A DNA stretch of 64,000 bases, taken from assembly GCF_019084045.1 (NCBI RefSeq), contig NZ_JAHRED010000001.1, positions 682,001-746,000 on the forward strand, read 5' to 3'. Each line of letters opens with the position of its first letter. The first letter of the stretch is position 1. Below the pieces are notes generated by a model. It was given only the letters and a program-made list of their open reading frames with translations, was not told where the DNA came from and did no database searches. A program made the translations under genes and the position numbers. Shown in pieces: positions 9,167-17,874 of this stretch. Source of the stretch: Paeniglutamicibacter quisquiliarum (GTDB taxonomy: Bacteria > Actinomycetota > Actinomycetes > Actinomycetales > Micrococcaceae).

Positions 9167-11002
9167 ATGCGATTGGGTGGGGCCATGGCCACATTGATCG
9201 AAGACTACGCCCTGCTCTCGGACCAGCGCACCGCGGCGTTGGTCTCCCTCCGCGGTTCGGTGGACTGGTTGTGTTTTCCCCGATTCGACTCAGGATCGGT
9301 CTTCGCCGCCTTGCTGGGCACCAAGGAGAACGGCCGCTGGCTGCTGGCCCCGACCGCGGGCGAGGTTCTCAGCCGCAACTACCTTGACTCCTCCTTTGTC
9401 CTGCGGACCCTGTGGGGCAGCAAGACCGGGCAGGTCCTGGTCACCGACTTCATGCCCATGGGCGACGGCGGTTCAAGCATCATGCGCCGCGTGGAGGGGC
9501 TCTCGGGGTCCATGACCTTTGAGCACGAGCTGGTCATCAGGTACGACTACGGCCAGGTCCTGCCCTGGGTCCGGCGCAACTTCGATCCGGAGCGCGGCAC
9601 CGAGTCGCTGGTCGCCGTAGCCGGCCCGCATGCCGCGGTGCTTCACGGCACCCGGCTCCCCAAGCCCAAGCACCATACCCACCGCGACGAGTTCGAGGTC
9701 CGGGCGGGAGAATCCTACGATTTCGAATTTGCCTGCTACGCGGGCCACGTGGAGATTCCCGCGCCGAACGACATTGGCATGGCCATGACGCAGACGGCGC
9801 GCCAGTGGCGCGACTGGGCGGCGGACATCCCTCCGCACGGAGACCACGAGGCGCTGGTGCGCCGCTCGCTGCTGGTGCTCAAGGCGCTGACCCACCGCGA
9901 TACCGGTGGCATCGTCGCGGCGCCGACGACCTCGCTTCCCGAGTTCTTCGGCGGCGAGCGGAACTGGGACTACCGCTTCTGCTGGTTGCGCGATGCCGCA
10001 CTGACCCTTCAGGTGATGATGACCCACGGGTACGAGCGGGAGGCCCTGCAATGGCGCGCCTGGCTGCTGCGGGCCATCGCCGGTGACCACCACACCGTGC
10101 AGGTGATGTACGGGGTCGGCGGAGAGCGCGAACTGCCCGAGCGCATCCTGCAGCACCTTCCCGGCTACGGCGGTGCGAAGCCGGTGCGCATCGGAAATGC
10201 GGCGGTGCGCCAGTACCAGGGGGACGTGGTCGGCGAGGTCATGGTGGCACTGGATGAGTTGCGCACCATGGGCGGGCGCGAGGACCACTTCTCCTGGCCG
10301 CTGCAAAAGGCGATGATCGCGGACGTGATCGCCAAGCTCGAGCGCAGGGACCACGGCGTGTGGGAAATGCGCGGGGAACCCCAGTACTTCACGCATTCGC
10401 GCGTCATGATGTGGGCCGCCCTGGAAGCCGGGGTCCGGGCGGTGAGGCATCACGGGCAAACCGGTGACCTGAAGAAGTGGGAGGCCGCCCGCGATGCACT
10501 GCGCGCCGAGATCCAGGAGAAGGGATACAACGAGGAACTGAGTTCGTTCACGCAGACCTACGACAACACCGAGGTCGATGCGTCCTTGCTGGTCCTCGCG
10601 CAGGTCGGGTTCGTTGACTACGCGGACCCGCGGATGCTCGGCACCGTGGCCCGGATCGAGAGCGACTTGCTGGGCCGGCAGGGCTTCGTCCGGCGTTACC
10701 GGACCGAGGTCGGAACCGACGGGCTGCCGCCCGGGGAATACACGTTCATGGTCTGTACCTGCTGGCTCATCGAGCAATACGCCCATTCCGGGCGCCTCGA
10801 CGACGCCCGGCGGCTTCTGGCGAAGCTCGCCGGGATCGTCAACGACGTGGGGCTGGTGGCCGAGGAATTCGACCCGGAAACCGGCCACATGGCCGGAAAC
10901 TTCCCGCAGGCACTTTCGCACCTGGGGCTCATCCGCGCCGCCGATGCCATCGAGGAAGCCGCCGGGGCCCGACCGGCCCGGCCGCGCCGCGGCCCCAAGT
11001 AG
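9167..11002 (+). CDS. Glycoside hydrolase family 15 protein (glucoamylase/trehalase type)
   Basis: A 611-residue predicted cytoplasmic enzyme of the GH15 family. An N-terminal beta-sandwich domain (about 1-230, starting LIEDYALLSDQRTAALVS) precedes the (alpha/alpha)6 catalytic barrel. The family hallmark NWDYRFCWLRDA is present near residue 270, and the catalytic-acid region near residue 525 reads PGEYTFMVCTCWLIEQYAHS. Actinobacterial members include trehalases as well as alpha-glucan glucohydrolases, so the substrate is open. The ATG at 9167 has GGAGGAG immediately upstream; the ATG at 9185 is a weaker alternative. It is divergent from the histidine kinase. Confidence 0.9.
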   Translation: MRLGGAMATLIEDYALLSDQRTAALVSLRGSVDWLCFPRFDSGSVFAALLGTKENGRWLLAPTAGEVLSRNYLDSSFVLRTLWGSKTGQVLVTDFMPMGDGGSSIMRRVEGLSGSMTFEHELVIRYDYGQVLPWVRRNFDPERGTESLVAVAGPHAAVLHGTRLPKPKHHTHRDEFEVRAGESYDFEFACYAGHVEIPAPNDIGMAMTQTARQWRDWAADIPPHGDHEALVRRSLLVLKALTHRDTGGIVAAPTTSLPEFFGGERNWDYRFCWLRDAALTLQVMMTHGYEREALQWRAWLLRAIAGDHHTVQVMYGVGGERELPERILQHLPGYGGAKPVRIGNAAVRQYQGDVVGEVMVALDELRTMGGREDHFSWPLQKAMIADVIAKLERRDHGVWEMRGEPQYFTHSRVMMWAALEAGVRAVRHHGQTGDLKKWEAARDALRAEIQEKGYNEELSSFTQTYDNTEVDASLLVLAQVGFVDYADPRMLGTVARIESDLLGRQGFVRRYRTEVGTDGLPPGEYTFMVCTCWLIEQYAHSGRLDDARRLLAKLAGIVNDVGLVAEEFDPETGHMAGNFPQALSHLGLIRAADAIEEAAGARPARPRRGPK

Positions 11003-11018
11003 GATCGCGGCGCGGCCG
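10979..11018. terminator. Bidirectional GC-rich hairpin
   Basis: CGGCCGCGCCGCG (10979-10991) pairs perfectly with CGCGGCGCGGCCG (11006-11018). It overlaps the end of the GH15 gene and lies before the stop of the convergent metallophosphoesterase gene. Confidence 0.65.
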
Positions 11019-11025
11019 TCCGCCG

Positions 11026-12204
11026 TTAGCGCTCGGGCAGGGGCAGCGGCTCGGCGAGCGGCTGGCGCTTGGGGTCCATGTCGATTCCGTAGTCCTTGGC
11101 GAAGAGGGTGCGGGTGCCGGTGTAGACGCCCTCGTGCTTTTCGTCGAGTTCGAAGACCCGGGCGCCGCGCAGCTCGTGCTCCTTCGTGCCGCCCAGGCCG
11201 TAGGTTCCGAAGCCCGTGCCCGGGCCGTAGCCCAGCTCGATGCCGTAGTAGTCACCCATGAAGGTGTTGATGTGGTCGTGCCCGCAATAGGCACCGCGCA
11301 CGTCGCCGCGTTCCTGCATGGCGGCGAACAGGCCCGAGTTGAACGCCCCGACGTAGACGTCCTCGTTCTTCACGCCCACGATTCCGTGCTTCTTCACGGC
11401 CTTGGCATGGTCAGCGTCGTTGGAGGTGAACTGGGATCCGTACCACATGTGGTGGTGCTCCCAGAGCGGGATGTGGAAGAACATCAGCGACTGGACCTTG
11501 CCGTGTCGAACCTCGGTGGCACGGGAGGTCTCGCGGTACCAGTCGATCTGTTCCGGACGGATCCAGTCGTAGGACTTCAGGCCCTCAAAGTCCTGGCCGC
11601 CGATCTTTTCCGGAGCGTAGCGCCCCGAGTCGAGCAGCCAAATCCCGAAGGCCGGCTTGTTGCCCTGCGAGGAATTGATCAGCAGCTGGGAATTCGAGGA
11701 GCCAAAGGTCTCGTCGTCCTTGGTGTTGACGTTGTAGTCATAGCCGTGCAGGAACTCGAGGATTTTCGCCTCATCCATCTTGGTGCCGTTCGACAGGGAA
11801 TCCTCGTCATGGTTTCCGAAGGTCAGTGCCCACGGGATCTTCCGGGATTCCATGGGCTGGACCACGTTGTTGATGGCCTGCTTGACTTCCGTCGCGTTGG
11901 TGGGCGAGCCGTTGATGACATCGCCGTTGATCACCACGAAGCCCGGCTTCTCGGAGTCCAGCACGGCATCCATGAGCTCGAGGGTGCGGCGGTCGGTCCG
12001 CGGCCCGTCCTGGGTGTCGTTGAACTGGACGATCTTGAACTTGCCGTCCCGGCCGAACTTCAGCTTTGCGCTCGCCGGGGATCCTTGCTTCTGGGGGGCG
12101 ACGGCTGCGGCAGGACGGGCGCCGACGGCAAGGATGCCGGTGACGGCTGCGGCCGTGCCGCCGAGCAGGATGCCACGGCGGGGGACGGAAGAGGAGGTTT
12201 TCAT
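11026..12204 (-). CDS. Tat-exported metallophosphoesterase (purple acid phosphatase/Dcr2-like)
   Basis: A 392-residue secreted phosphoesterase. The signal sequence has a twin arginine at residues 9-10 (VPRRGILLGG), a hydrophobic core and an AAA-type cleavage region near 34, indicating Tat export with a folded metal centre. The dinuclear-metal motifs of calcineurin-like phosphoesterases are FNDTQ, VINGDVING, TFGNHDE and GHDHINTF; the first has DTQ in place of the common DxH, as in Dcr2-like members. It probably releases phosphate from an organic substrate outside the cell. The upstream region has a possible phosphate-control element (see findings). Confidence 0.88.
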   Translation of the reverse strand: MKTSSSVPRRGILLGGTAAAVTGILAVGARPAAAVAPQKQGSPASAKLKFGRDGKFKIVQFNDTQDGPRTDRRTLELMDAVLDSEKPGFVVINGDVINGSPTNATEVKQAINNVVQPMESRKIPWALTFGNHDEDSLSNGTKMDEAKILEFLHGYDYNVNTKDDETFGSSNSQLLINSSQGNKPAFGIWLLDSGRYAPEKIGGQDFEGLKSYDWIRPEQIDWYRETSRATEVRHGKVQSLMFFHIPLWEHHHMWYGSQFTSNDADHAKAVKKHGIVGVKNEDVYVGAFNSGLFAAMQERGDVRGAYCGHDHINTFMGDYYGIELGYGPGTGFGTYGLGGTKEHELRGARVFELDEKHEGVYTGTRTLFAKDYGIDMDPKRQPLAEPLPLPER

Positions 12205-12659
12205 GGAGCGCCTTTCAAACGGATTTCGACCAGAGGTGATTATCGAACGCGATGGTTCGAGGTCGTGAACAAGACCTTAGAAAGGTTTGGTGTCCGGATG
12301 GTTAAGCCCTGGTGACGCCAGGGTTCCGCCAGGTTCGAGACGGGCGTGGTTGCAACGAATGCTTGCGTTCAGTTCGGGGTTTGCGCGCCGGAGGCGCCCT
12401 TGAACACCCGATCCCGGGCGTGGAAGAATGCGTGATGTGCCCCAGACGGGCCGAACTTCCAGCAGGACAAGGCAACCCGCGTTCTTGCCACGATGTGGTG
12501 TTTCGAGGCCTTGCCTCGATCGTTCCGCGGCGGCAATCTTGCGCATTGCAGGGTCCCTCCGCACCCGGCACACACGCGCTATTGTTCCTATGCCTGGCAA
12601 CCGGGCCATGGGCTGCCTGAGTCCTTCGGAATTACCGAATCGGGAAGTTGGAAAACATC
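12205..12659 (+). other. Intergenic region, 455 bases, no convincing gene
   Basis: This divergent region separates the metallophosphoesterase from the VOC protein. Short ORFs on both strands lack ribosome-binding sites and actinobacterial codon bias. On the minus strand GTTCAC (12270-12265) and GTTCG (12248-12244) are spaced exactly 22 bases, compatible with two units of an 11-bp direct-repeat PHO box, but the middle unit does not fit. No tRNA-like cloverleaf was found. Confidence 0.5.
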
Positions 12660-13034
12660 ATGGGCATTTCCTTCAACCACACCATCATTGCCGCCAAGGA
12701 CCGCGAGGCCTCGGCGCAGTTCTACATCGAGATAGCAGAGGCCCGCGCCGTCAATGGCTGGGGGCCGTTCACCAACGTCCAGCTGGACGACGGTGTCATG
12801 CTGCAGTTCGCCCAACCGCCCATCGACTTCCCTCCGCAGCACTACGCCTTCCTGGTCGACGACGACCACTTCGACCGCGCCTGCGCGCGGATCCAGGAAC
12901 GCGGCATCGAGCATTGGGCGGACCCGCAGCGAACCCTCCCGAGCCAGACCAACACGGAACACGGCGGGCGTGGCGTGTACCTCCTTGACCCGGCGGGCCA
13001 CTACATCGAGTTCATCACCCGCCCCTACCTGTAG
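12660..13034 (+). CDS. VOC (glyoxalase/bleomycin-resistance) family protein
   Basis: A 124-residue single-domain protein with the two beta-alpha-beta-beta-beta modules of the vicinal oxygen chelate fold. Module one begins SFNHTIIAAKDREASAQFY and module two contains HYAFLVDDDHFDRA and GVYLLDPAGHYIEFITRPY. The potential metal ligands His (NHT), His (HYAF) and Glu (YIEF) are present. Members act as lyases, dioxygenases or drug-binding proteins, and this sequence does not decide which. ATG 12660 is chosen; a TTG at 12648 is possible. Confidence 0.85.
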   Translation: MGISFNHTIIAAKDREASAQFYIEIAEARAVNGWGPFTNVQLDDGVMLQFAQPPIDFPPQHYAFLVDDDHFDRACARIQERGIEHWADPQRTLPSQTNTEHGGRGVYLLDPAGHYIEFITRPYL

Positions 13035-13106
13035 CGACGGGCTGCCCGGGACGGTGGGAGGGTTCGGTGAATGCCCCGGAAGGGGCGGGAAGCCGCGTTG
13101 CGCCTT

Positions 13107-13139
13107 CGGCTTGCCGGCACCCGTGGGCCCGGCAAGCCG
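13107..13139. terminator. Bidirectional hairpin between VOC and MFS genes
   Basis: CGGCTTGCCGG (13107-13117) pairs perfectly with CCGGCAAGCCG (13129-13139) in the 112-base gap between two convergent genes. Confidence 0.7.
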
Positions 13140-13146
13140 ATGCTGG

Positions 13147-14424
13147 TCAGGCATCCGTCGGTTGCGGTGCTGCCTCACGGTCGAGGGGATGCTCGATCTC
13201 ATCCCGGTACATTCGTCCGGCGAACCATGCGACGACGCCGATCACCGGGGATGCCACGCCCGCCACCACGAAGATCATCCACAGGGGAATGACCTCGGCG
13301 AGCGGTCCGGCCAGCGCCATGGACACCGGCATGAGCGCCAGCGAGACGAAGAAGTCCAGGGAGGAGATCCGGCCGAGCATATGGTGCGGCACGCGGCGCT
13401 GCAGCAGCGTGCCCCAGATGACCTGTCCGAGTCCGCCGGTGATGCCCGGGATGACCATGATGATGGCCAGTGCCAGCGGGGTGCTGGTCAGCCCGATCAG
13501 CGCCAGCGGCAGCGTGCCGAATCCCCAGAACATGATCATGAAGGTGAGGTAGCGCCGCGGGAGCGGGAAGGAGGAGGTCACCATCGAGCCGATGGCGCTG
13601 CCGATGCCGTAGGCGGCGAGCATGAACCCGAAGGTCTTGGCATCCCCGCCCAGCTGGTCCTCCACGACGAAGGGCAGCAACACCTCAATGGGGCCAATGA
13701 AGCTCAGCACCGAGATCACGGCAAAGAGCAGGGTCCAGAGCAACCAGGGAGTGCCCACGGTGTAACCCACTGCCTCGCGCAAATCGGCCAGGACGCTCGG
13801 GCGCTTCTGGTTGGGTTCCAGGTGCGCGTCGTAGGCCTTGTGGTGCCCCAGCATGTTCAGGACCAGGAACGCGACAAGATGGCAGGCCGCGATGCCGATG
13901 ACCGCCATGGCCGGATTGAACGAGGCGACGAGCACGCCGGCAATGGCGGGGCCGGCGGCCTGCTGCAGAACCGGCCGGAACATGCCTTCCATGCCGTTGG
14001 CGGCCAGCAGGTCCTCTGCCGGCAGGATGCGAGGCAATAGCGCGGAATATGCGGGGAAGAAGAACGCTGCACCGGCACCCTGGATGAAACCGGCCACGGC
14101 AAGATGCCAGAGTTCCATGGCCCCGGTGAGGGCCAGGACCGCCACGGTGGTCATGACCGCCAGCGAGACGGCCTCAACAAGGATGATGATCTTCCGGCAG
14201 CTGACCCGGTCGGCGGTGATGCCGCCAATGAGCACGAAGCCCAGTAGCCCCAACGATGTTGCCGTGGCCACCACCGAAAGCTGGGCGGGGCCGCCGCCCA
14301 GGTGCTTGACCTGGTAGACCATGGCCACGGCCCACATGCCATGGGCAAACACGCTGATGGCCATCGCGATGAGCAGGATGCGGTAGTCGCGGTGGGCGAA
14401 GGGGCGGAGTGCGCGCGGGGCCAT
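13147..14424 (-). CDS. MFS exporter (MFS_3/EntS-type, drug or siderophore efflux)
   Basis: A predicted 425-residue transporter with about twelve hydrophobic segments and a central cytoplasmic loop near residues 195-215 (HHKAYDAHLEPNQKRPSVLA). The N-terminal ALRPFAHRDYRILLIAMAIS is typical of the MFS_3 group, which exports siderophores, macrolides or other drugs. The ATG at 14424 has AGGA eight bases upstream and starts just before helix 1. The frame is open to 14514, but the added residues look non-native. The substrate is unknown. It is divergent from the thioesterase gene. Confidence 0.85.
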   Translation of the reverse strand: MAPRALRPFAHRDYRILLIAMAISVFAHGMWAVAMVYQVKHLGGGPAQLSVVATATSLGLLGFVLIGGITADRVSCRKIIILVEAVSLAVMTTVAVLALTGAMELWHLAVAGFIQGAGAAFFFPAYSALLPRILPAEDLLAANGMEGMFRPVLQQAAGPAIAGVLVASFNPAMAVIGIAACHLVAFLVLNMLGHHKAYDAHLEPNQKRPSVLADLREAVGYTVGTPWLLWTLLFAVISVLSFIGPIEVLLPFVVEDQLGGDAKTFGFMLAAYGIGSAIGSMVTSSFPLPRRYLTFMIMFWGFGTLPLALIGLTSTPLALAIIMVIPGITGGLGQVIWGTLLQRRVPHHMLGRISSLDFFVSLALMPVSMALAGPLAEVIPLWMIFVVAGVASPVIGVVAWFAGRMYRDEIEHPLDREAAPQPTDA

Positions 14425-14543
14425 GGGTGGGGTCCTGGAAGTGGGTGCGGAAAGTGGAAACACGGTGGTGCCCGTGTTCAATCTTGGGGTAACCCATTGA
14501 AGAATGTCAATCACTGTTTGGCGTGAGCTGGGTGACAGTCAAG

Positions 14544-14557
14544 TTACTCGCGAGTAG
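14544..14557. promoter_or_regulatory. Palindromic TetR-type operator candidate
   Basis: TACTCG (14545-14550) and CGAGTA (14551-14556) form a perfect 12-bp palindrome inside TTACTCGCGAGTAG. It lies between the divergent MFS and thioesterase genes, next to the thioesterase start. Sites of the TTACTCGCGAGTAA form are known for TetR-family regulators of acyl-CoA genes in actinobacteria; which regulator acts here is not visible. Confidence 0.5.
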
Positions 14558-14567
14558 GATGAGCTCC

Positions 14568-15116
14568 ATGCATGTACTCTTTCGCCTCCTGCTCCTCCTT
14601 GCCACGGCCCGCAAGCGTCCGAAGCTCTCCATGTTCGAGACTTCCTCCGTGCCGATGCGTGCACTGCTCACGGACATCGACATTGCCGGCCACATCAACA
14701 ACGGGATGTACTTTTCCCTCTTCGACCTGGGGCGCTTCGACCTGATGGTGCGTGCCGGGGTCTGGGACGAGATGAAGAGAAACAAGTGGACACCCGTGGT
14801 GCAGTCCGAGACCATCACCTTCCGCAAGTCGGTGGTGTTCAACCAGAAGTTCACCCAGGAAACCAGGATCCTCGGCATGGACGAAAAATGCATCTACTTC
14901 GAGCAGCGGATGGTCGCCGGCGGCGAAATCTATGTGCAGGCCACCATCGCCACACGCCTGCTGTCCAAGATGGGGCCGGTGGCCAACGAGGAGATCCTCG
15001 CCAGCATGGGACTTGCCGTTCCCGAGGACCTGGTTCTTCCCGAATGGGTGGCACGCTGGCGCGAGGACACGGCGTTGCCCGGTGCGCGCAAGCCGGCCCC
15101 GCACCTGTGGGGCTAG
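14568..15116 (+). CDS. Acyl-CoA thioesterase-like hotdog protein
   Basis: A 182-residue protein of the 4HBT/FadM-like thioesterase group. The active-site-type motif DIDIAGHINNGMYFS (near residue 40) opens the hotdog helix, and the later strands QSETITFRKSVVFNQKFTQE and IYFEQRMVAGGEIYVQA complete the fold. A short hydrophobic N-terminal stretch (VLFRLLLLLA) may associate with the membrane. Such enzymes hydrolyse long-chain acyl-CoAs. ATG 14568 follows AGGATGAG; ATG 14559 is the alternative. The palindrome just upstream fits control by a fatty-acid-responsive repressor. Confidence 0.82.
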   Translation: MHVLFRLLLLLATARKRPKLSMFETSSVPMRALLTDIDIAGHINNGMYFSLFDLGRFDLMVRAGVWDEMKRNKWTPVVQSETITFRKSVVFNQKFTQETRILGMDEKCIYFEQRMVAGGEIYVQATIATRLLSKMGPVANEEILASMGLAVPEDLVLPEWVARWREDTALPGARKPAPHLWG

Positions 15117-15146
15117 GGCCGTCCCCGACGGCATCCTCCCCTGACC

Positions 15147-15527
15147 TCAGCGCCTCGGGGTGTGGGTCACCAGGGTCTCGGCCGCGTTGACGACCTGCTG
15201 CGCATGCATCTTCGCGATGAAGTCCAGCGGCCGGTCATCATCGAGCAAGGGATTGGCGGCCTGCAGCCACGCGGCGGCCGCGCCGGGATCCTCCAGGCTC
15301 TGCAGGGTCAGCCACACCCGGTAGCCCAGGCGCAGGCGTTGTTCGGTCACAGCGTCCAGCTCGGTGCCCTCCGGGTGGGCCCAGCGATGCGGGGCCGTGC
15401 GGTCGGTGGTGCCGGAAAGCACCTGGACCCGGGGTGCGCCGATCGCGTCGATGAGGGTGCGCACCAGGTCGTGGATGTCGGCCCGGGCCGCCTCCACGTA
15501 CACGGCGCTGTGGTTCAGCGGTTTCAT
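15147..15527 (-). CDS. DUF2384-like (ParS/MbcA/Xre antitoxin-type) protein, orphan
   Basis: A 126-residue protein. The C-terminal 55 residues (AAAAWLQAANPLLDDDRPLD, then an FIAKMHAQQVVNAAETL helix) resemble the toxin-binding DUF2384 domain of Xre/ParS/MbcA antitoxins, where a W..xxNP.L....P.. motif is typical. The N-terminal 70 residues are not recognised. No RES-domain or other toxin gene is adjacent, so this may be an orphan antitoxin or a stand-alone regulator. The ATG at 15527 is the start of the stretch with credible protein sequence; the longer open frame upstream is an antisense shadow of the next gene. Confidence 0.62.
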   Translation of the reverse strand: MKPLNHSAVYVEAARADIHDLVRTLIDAIGAPRVQVLSGTTDRTAPHRWAHPEGTELDAVTEQRLRLGYRVWLTLQSLEDPGAAAAWLQAANPLLDDDRPLDFIAKMHAQQVVNAAETLVTHTPRR

Positions 15528-15674
15528 GCTTCCAGCATCGCCCCGCCGCGCCCGGAAATCCATGCCCGGAAGCACACCGAATGCCCGCAAGGTGCCCGGC
15601 AGGCCGGGGAAGTTGCCACCCGCGGCCGGGCCTGCTCCTATGCCGGGAACCGTGTTCGGTGGTGGAATGTAACC

Positions 15675-16520
15675 ATGAACCTTATTCCGCCGCCGCTGGC
15701 CGTGACCGGGTCCACCGGGGAACTCGGTGGCAGGGTCGCCGCGCTGCTCAGCGCCGCCGGCGTCAGGCAGCGCCTGCTGGCCAGGACCCCGCGCAAGGCG
15801 CCCCCGCTTGACGGGGCCACCGTGCTGCAGGCCGCCTACGAAAACACCTCGGCCACGCGCACCGCACTCACCGGGGCCGAAACCGTGTTCATGGTTTCCG
15901 CCTCGGAAAGCCGGGATCGCCTGGACCAGCATTGCGACTTCGTCGATGCCGCCGTGGAGGCCGGGGTTCGGCACCTGATCTACGTCTCGTTCATCGGTGC
16001 CGCCCAGGACGCCGTTTTCACCCTGGCCCGGGACCACTACGCCACCGAGGAGTACATCCGTGCTTCCGGACTCCAGTACACGTTCCTGCGCGACAACTTC
16101 TATGCCGACTTCCTGCCGGACCTGGTGGGCCAGGACGGGGCCATCCGCGGGCCGGCCGGGGACGGACGGGTGGCGGTGGTGGCACGGGCCGACGTGGCCC
16201 GGACGGCCGCGGCCATCTTGCGTGCACCGGAACTGCATGTCGGCGCGACCTATGAGCTGACCGGACCCGAGGCCCTGTCGCTGGCCGAGGTCGCGCGGCT
16301 GCTCAGCGACATCGGGCCGCGCCGCGTCTCCTATGTGGACGAGACGGTGCAGGAGGCCTACGCGTCGCGGGCCTCCTACGGCGCCCCGCCGTGGCAACTC
16401 GATGCCTGGGTCTCCACCTACCTGGCCATCGCCTCCGGGGCGCTTCAAGGGGTCAGCGGCGACATCGAGCGGATCACCGGCGAGCCGCCGATGTCCCTGG
16501 AGCAGTTGCTGCGCCCCTAG
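15675..16520 (+). CDS. NmrA/SDR-type NAD(P)H-binding oxidoreductase (QorB-like)
   Basis: A 281-residue atypical short-chain dehydrogenase. The dinucleotide-binding motif TGSTGELGGRVAALL is at residues 11-25. The sequence RHLIYVSFIGAAQDAVFTLA matches the region where classical SDRs have their serine, and the downstream EEYIRASGLQYTFLRDNFY is characteristic of NmrA/QorB-like proteins. These act as quinone reductases or redox-sensing regulators. The ATG at 15675 opens directly onto the Rossmann fold. It is divergent from the DUF2384-like gene and convergent with the catabolic operon. Confidence 0.87.
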   Translation: MNLIPPPLAVTGSTGELGGRVAALLSAAGVRQRLLARTPRKAPPLDGATVLQAAYENTSATRTALTGAETVFMVSASESRDRLDQHCDFVDAAVEAGVRHLIYVSFIGAAQDAVFTLARDHYATEEYIRASGLQYTFLRDNFYADFLPDLVGQDGAIRGPAGDGRVAVVARADVARTAAAILRAPELHVGATYELTGPEALSLAEVARLLSDIGPRRVSYVDETVQEAYASRASYGAPPWQLDAWVSTYLAIASGALQGVSGDIERITGEPPMSLEQLLRP

Positions 16521-16544
16521 CCCACCCCGCCGCACCCCGCGGGG

Positions 16545-17837
16545 TCAGGAAACCAGCGACCGCGAGGCCCCTGCATCCCGTGCGCCGCCGGAAGCGGAAA
16601 CAAATTCGCCGCGCACCACGCGCAACAGCACCTCTGCCAAGAGGTCGACCCCGGCAAGCATGTCCTCATCGCCCGTGAGCTCCCGCTCGTTGTGGCTGAT
16701 GCCCTCGACGCTGGGGACGAAGAGCATGATGGTCGGGACGATGTCCTTCATGTTCGTCGAGTCGTGTCCGGCCAGGGTGCGCACCACCCCGTGGCTCAGT
16801 CCCAGCGACTCGGCGGCCCGGGCCGCCAGTTCCAGCCCGGCCTTGTCGTAGGCCTTGGCGCCCCACACGTGTTCGGCGCCGCGCTCGATCCGCACGTTGG
16901 CCATCTTCTCGATCTTCGCCACGCGCGCATGCAGGTCGGCATCCGCTGCCGCCAGCACGTCGGGATCCGTGGAGCGCACATCCACCAGCAGGTTCACGCG
17001 GCTTGCCACCACCACGGGGGAGTTGGGGAAGACGTTGAACTCGCCGCAGGAGGTGATGACCATGTGCTCGTCCGTGGAGTGTTCCAGCGCGATCTCGCGG
17101 GCGGCGACGACCAGCGCGGAGGCGCCCAGCAGTGCGTCCCGGCGGTCGGCGATGACCGTGGCGCCGGTGTGTGCCTGGTCGCCGTGCACCGTGAACTCGT
17201 ACTTGTTCGCGCCCCAGGTCGACTCGACCAGCCCGATGGTCAGGTCCCGGTCCTCCAGCGAGCGGCCCTGCTCGATGTGGATCTCCACGTAGGCGGACAC
17301 TGGCAGTTCGAAGTCTCCAATGGTCCCGATGGCCTCGAGCGCCTCGCGCACCGTGACGCCGGCCGGGTCGGTGGTTTCCAGCACCTGCGCGGCCGGGAGC
17401 TTGCCGGTGTAGACGGAGCTGCCCATCATCGAGGGCTTGAACCTGCAGCCCTCCTCGTTGAACCAGTTGATGACCACGATGTTGAACCTGGCGGTGCCGG
17501 CGTCCCCGGCCAGCGATTCCCTCACGCGCAGGGCCGCGTGCGCCCCGGCCAGCACGCCGTAGGCGCCGTCGAAGCGGCCGCCCAGCGGCTGGGAATCAAG
17601 GTGCGAGCCCACCGCGATCCACGGGGCGCCGGGGACCAGCTCGAGCATCGCGTATTGGTTGCCGACGGCGTCGTAGCGCACAGTGAAGCCGTGGCCCTCC
17701 ACCAGTCCGCGGAACCAGTTGCGGGTCTGTCCGTCGGCCACGGTGGCCGCCTGGCGGTCCACGCCGCCGCCGGCGGTCGCGCCGTGGCTGCTCATCGAGG
17801 TGAAGTCGGCAAGGAAGGGGTTGTTGTGGGTGGTCAT
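16545..17837 (-). CDS. N-carbamoyl-L-amino acid hydrolase / allantoate amidohydrolase family enzyme
   Basis: A 430-residue M20-family metallo-amidase that removes carbamoyl or ureido groups. The metal ligands of the family are visible: GSHLDSQPLGG with His79, GRFDGAYG with Asp90, NEEGCRF with the catalytic/bridging Glu pair, HIEQG, and the late AGHDSTNM histidine. The lid-domain sequence HTGATVIADRRDALLGAS is also typical. It is the last gene of a leftward operon with a YtcJ amidohydrolase, a ThDP enzyme and an MHS transporter. The substrate could be allantoate, an N-carbamoyl amino acid or another ureide. Confidence 0.9.
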   Translation of the reverse strand: MTTHNNPFLADFTSMSSHGATAGGGVDRQAATVADGQTRNWFRGLVEGHGFTVRYDAVGNQYAMLELVPGAPWIAVGSHLDSQPLGGRFDGAYGVLAGAHAALRVRESLAGDAGTARFNIVVINWFNEEGCRFKPSMMGSSVYTGKLPAAQVLETTDPAGVTVREALEAIGTIGDFELPVSAYVEIHIEQGRSLEDRDLTIGLVESTWGANKYEFTVHGDQAHTGATVIADRRDALLGASALVVAAREIALEHSTDEHMVITSCGEFNVFPNSPVVVASRVNLLVDVRSTDPDVLAAADADLHARVAKIEKMANVRIERGAEHVWGAKAYDKAGLELAARAAESLGLSHGVVRTLAGHDSTNMKDIVPTIMLFVPSVEGISHNERELTGDEDMLAGVDLLAEVLLRVVRGEFVSASGGARDAGASRSLVS

Positions 17838-17874
17838 GATGTCTCCTGCAAGGTGTTCGGCGGACGGGGGGGTC

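Noticed and set aside
12312-12620. Small plus-strand frames in the 12205-12659 gap
   Set aside because: No ribosome-binding site, no codon bias of the organism and Arg/Cys-rich translation; a tRNA was also looked for and not found.
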